From NCBI GenBank assembly GCA_022843345.1, contig JALHNW010000034.1, forward strand, positions 1-10,761: a stretch of DNA of 10,761 bases, given 5' to 3'. The notes beneath the pieces are model-generated. The model was not told the origin of the DNA and made no database searches. It was given only the letters and a program-made list of their open reading frames with translations. A program made the translations under genes and the position numbers. Source of the DNA: Rubritepida sp. (GTDB lineage: Bacteria > Pseudomonadota > Alphaproteobacteria > Acetobacterales > Acetobacteraceae). Positions 9,401 to 10,761 of this stretch are shown here, piece after piece. The stretch's first letter is position 1; every line of letters begins with the position of its first letter.

Positions 9401-10687
9401 CTGCTGGGTGGCGTGGGCGACGACACCCTGCTGGGCGGCACGGGCGCCGACCTGCTGGCCTCCGAGGGCGGCGCCGACCGCATGGAAGGCGGCACGGGCG
9501 ACGACGTGTATTTCGTCGCGGAAGCGGGGGCCGCCATCGTCGAACTGGCCGGCGGCGGCTTCGACACCGCCTTCGTGGCCTTCGACGACTGGGCCATCGT
9601 GGCCGAGGTGGAGCAGGCGGCGCTGTACGGCACCGCCACGCGCCTGCTCGGCGGCGCAGGCGCGGACCGGCTGCTGGCGAACGCCGCCGCCGCCTCCACC
9701 CTCCAGGGGCTGGGGGGCGACGACATCCTCTTCGGCACCGCGCTGGGCGAGACGCTGGAGGGCGGCGGCGGGGCGGACACCCTGCTGGGCCTGGGCGGCG
9801 CGGATGTGATGGCCGGCGGCACCGGCGACGACCTGTACGTGGCGATGGGCGCCGCGACGCTGGTGGAGGCGGCCGGCGAAGGGCGCGACGTGGCCGTCTT
9901 CGGCGCCGGCACCGGGCTGACGCTGGTCGCCGGGGTGGAGATCGGCCTGCTGTCCGGCACGGCGCGCGAGCTGACGCTCCAGGGCAGCGGCCAGGTGGCG
10001 GCGAGCTACGCCGATGGCAGCGCCACCCTCGCCGGCGGCGCGGGCAAGGACACCCTGTTCGGCAGCGCCCTGCACGGGGACACGCTGCTGGGCAATGACG
10101 GGGACGACACGCTGGACGGGCTGGGCGGCATCTCCGGCGACCGGCTGGAGGGCGGCGGCGGGGACGACCTCTACGTCGTCAACGCCGCGCTGGACGTGGT
10201 GGTGGAGGCGGCGGGCGGCGGCGAGAAGGACGTCGCCTTCGTCCGGGCCGGAAGCTGGGCGGTGGGCGCGGAGGTCGAGATCGCGGTGCTGCTCGACGCC
10301 GGGCGCGTGCTGCTGGGCGGGGACGGGGTGCAGACCCTGGTGGCGAACGCCGCCATCGCATCCACCCTGTCCGGCGGCGCGGGGGACGACGTGCTGTTCG
10401 GCAACGCCCAGGTGCAGCAGTTCGTGGGCGGCACGGGGAATGACTGGATGATCGCCGATGGCGGCGCGGACCACGTGATCATCAACGGCCCGGGCTGGGG
10501 CGACGACGTGGTGTTCGACGGCAACGCCGACCTGGTGCTGGACTTCCGCGGCTCCGGCATCGCCGGGCTGGGCAGCTTCACCGCCGTCGCCGAGGGGTTC
10601 GGCGGGGTGGTCTTCGAGGCGGGGGCGGACTCGCTCGCCATCTTCGGCATGACGCGCGCGCAGGCCGAGGCGGCGATGATCTTCTGA
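6467..10687 (+). CDS. Large RTX (hemolysin-type calcium-binding repeat) protein, probable type I secretion substrate
   Basis: The 1406-residue protein is Gly/Asp/Ala/Thr-rich, has about 11 lysines and no cysteine, and has no Sec signal peptide. Residues 1-40 already contain GTAGNDVL and GGNDTLDGG. Residues 47-956 are a chain of about 12 degenerate modules of around 78 residues. Residues 957-1010 are six uninterrupted nonapeptides (GADTLSGGD type) that should form a calcium-binding beta roll. Residues 1011-1323 are three longer units beginning G-D-D-x-Y, and the end, from about 1324, includes DLVLDF and closes with hydrophobic AMIF, resembling a C-terminal type I secretion signal. No protease, lipase, glycosidase or toxin domain is visible. 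A structural, adhesive or cell-surface role is the likeliest inference, but the function is unknown. No secretion genes lie nearby. It is divergent from rpsF and convergent with the next gene. Confidence 0.88.
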   Translation: MAIFNGTAGNDVLTPATPGGPTAGAVDTFLGSGGNDTLDGGGTALQDVLDYRGLAGTTVGVQVLAPLAGSGTAYRLAVTKSGAAPGVDSVTNVVRIFGTAGADSFTALSTLQAGTVLRFSGGLGNDAFAFGLNGWYMVDYGDATGAVTVTLATGAGGTATGAGVGTDTLDFVNRVRGGNFSDVIIGTSNNEFFAASGGADTFSGGAGRDQLDLGFFGGNWAVAITGITVEGWSGTATKAGGATDLFTGIETLAGALGTPADESFTSTVASSLGQPRLVLRGNGGNDSYSLNGNANITVSYAALSGGYVINLGAGTATGPGKADTLLGVRSVATSTGTDFVTGTTVNDIFFGGRGGNDVFAGGGGGVDELRYDLPGGDSPGNLSITRTANGQGTVAKSSGGTDSFSGILGIIAGGAGNDVFILSGGSFGPVDGAGGRNTLSYAGAAGPVTVTFGATAYSGSVAKAGGADTFSNIANIIGTAAGDTLLGSTDPGQNLPFVINLRGGGGNDTIDGKGSLLNRADYSDATSGVTANLTLGTATGGGVGTDTLVDLRRLIGSSHADTITGSSANDRFEASGGNDTYFGDGLGANLDYSSLSLTGITVTALAPDAGLFGYANAMVAKPGALGTDALNALNGIWGTTGDDTYTGFDAAVLYSWNTLTMRGGAGDDSYEGFGSTLNRVDYSGLNAAVVVDLLLGTADKGANGTDTLSDIRSIRGTSFDDTLLGSDANDVFTIGPAGTHVLDGRGGTDAYFYTGANAIVADLGLGFVNKGGGVIDSLTSIENIVGGAGSDTLIGTAGDNVLTGEAGSNTLVGGLGEDWASFRSFFGTTPTAGGSIDLRTGTALNPYGGTDTLFTIEHASGGQFDDVLTGLVRADGLRSFLRGGGGNDTLRALDAGGGVRTDTTITADYLDAVSRVVVDLAAGLATDDGFFGGQDTLVGIRSVRGSRFDDVLGGSAGNDALDGGEGADTLSGGDGADTLLGGVGDDTLLGGTGADLLASEGGADRMEGGTGDDVYFVAEAGAAIVELAGGGFDTAFVAFDDWAIVAEVEQAALYGTATRLLGGAGADRLLANAAAASTLQGLGGDDILFGTALGETLEGGGGADTLLGLGGADVMAGGTGDDLYVAMGAATLVEAAGEGRDVAVFGAGTGLTLVAGVEIGLLSGTARELTLQGSGQVAASYADGSATLAGGAGKDTLFGSALHGDTLLGNDGDDTLDGLGGISGDRLEGGGGDDLYVVNAALDVVVEAAGGGEKDVAFVRAGSWAVGAEVEIAVLLDAGRVLLGGDGVQTLVANAAIASTLSGGAGDDVLFGNAQVQQFVGGTGNDWMIADGGADHVIINGPGWGDDVVFDGNADLVLDFRGSGIAGLGSFTAVAEGFGGVVFEAGADSLAIFGMTRAQAEAAMIF
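6605..9334 (+). repeat. About 12 degenerate ~78-residue modules within the RTX protein
   Basis: A pattern recurs: a D/S-Y-S-like strand, a V-x-V-x-L strand, G-x-A-x-x-G, then G-T-D-T-L-x-x-I-x-x-I-x-G-[ST] and D-D-x-L-x-G-[ST], and often GGxGNDxY. The GTDTL-type turn appears near 6959, 7186, 7426, 7663, 7860, 8094, 8340, 8574, 8783, 9009 and 9261, a spacing of about 66-84 residues. Copies are well diverged, so this is an old expansion rather than recent DNA duplication. Confidence 0.75.
9335..9496 (+). repeat. Six tandem RTX nonapeptide repeats
   Basis: Six consecutive 27-base units encode GNDALDGGE, GADTLSGGD, GADTLLGGV, GDDTLLGGT, GADLLASEG and GADRMEGGT, and a further half unit GDDVYFV opens the next region. 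The first four and the sixth fit the GGxGxDxLx beta-roll rule; the fifth loses the second GG. Confidence 0.9.
9497..10435 (+). repeat. Three ~110-residue repeat units near the RTX C-terminus
   Basis: Units begin with a GDD-[VL]-Y motif at residues 1011, 1120 and 1232, spaced 109 and 112 residues; a fourth, degenerate start (GNDWMIADGG) is at 1324. Each carries a V-x-E-x-x-G stretch, an A-x-V-E-x-A/G motif, a LxGxG turn and GGDD/GAGKD before the next unit. The first and third also share ANAA-x-ASTL. This resembles the widespread GNDTYxVDNAGDxVxE unit of calcium-binding proteins. Confidence 0.75.
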
Positions 10688-10693
10688 CGCCGC

Positions 10694-10761
10694 TCAGCGC
10701 GCCCCGCGGGCAATCCCCAGCACCGCGTGGCGCGCGATGGTCTCGGCCGGCAGGGCGGTGG
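10694..10761 (-). CDS. 3' end of an unidentified gene (cut by window edge)
   Basis: On the minus strand an open frame enters from the right edge and stops at TGA 10696-10694, 6 bases from the RTX stop. The visible 21 codons have G or C at nearly every third position, as in the real genes here, and end LGIARGAR. The tail loosely recalls C-termini of short-chain dehydrogenases, but that is too little to assign a family. If real, the gene is convergent with the RTX gene. Confidence 0.4.
   Translation of the reverse strand, partial: TALPAETIARHAVLGIARGAR

Noticed and set aside
6377..10474. 1365-codon open frame antisense to the RTX gene
   Set aside because: It is His/Val/Ala/Gly/Arg-rich with no recognisable domain. 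Its openness follows from extreme G/C bias at third positions of the sense gene.
6467..10687. CRISPR-like or recent tandem DNA array suggested by repetitive GGC/GAC sequence
   Set aside because: The repetition is at the protein level (Gly/Asp RTX motifs), in frame throughout and diverged at DNA level; there are no conserved direct repeats with spacers.

Overview
The window is very GC-rich with strong G/C bias at third codon positions. Its gene content points to an alphaproteobacterium. Three things support this: divergent ccmA/acnA, the order rpsF-rpsR-DUF2232-rplI, and long charged tails on bS6 and bL9. An Acetobacteraceae/Roseomonas-like host is my guess from overall style, not something the sequence proves.

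Layout. Positions 1-982 (minus) hold the start of a cytochrome c maturation operon: ccmA, overlapping a GTG-started ccmB that runs off the left edge. Divergent from it, across about 56 bases, is acnA (1039-3735, plus), a complete aconitase A with all three iron-sulfur cysteines. acnA ends at a textbook intrinsic terminator. The 254 bases between acnA and rplI hold no gene but contain four successive inverted repeats: the acnA terminator, an oppositely oriented terminator, a perfect 10-bp hairpin, and a 21-bp imperfect hairpin beginning at the rplI stop.

Positions 3990-6216 (minus) are a compact ribosomal-protein operon transcribed rpsF, rpsR, a DUF2232 membrane protein gene, rplI. A stem-loop in the rpsF leader is a candidate site for S6:S18 feedback control.

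Positions 6467-10687 (plus) encode a 1406-residue, cysteine-free, glycine/aspartate-rich RTX protein. Its N-terminal two thirds is a chain of about 12 degenerate modules of roughly 78 residues. A run of nonapeptide calcium-binding repeats follows, then three units of about 110 residues and a C-terminal segment that resembles a type I secretion signal. No catalytic domain and no type I secretion gene is visible. The last 68 bases contain the likely 3' end of a convergent gene.

Most of the window is ordinary core genome. The parts that merit a second look are the RTX protein's repeat architecture, the structured rplI-acnA intergenic region and the rpsF leader hairpin. I did not find convincing evidence of a previously undescribed multi-gene system.
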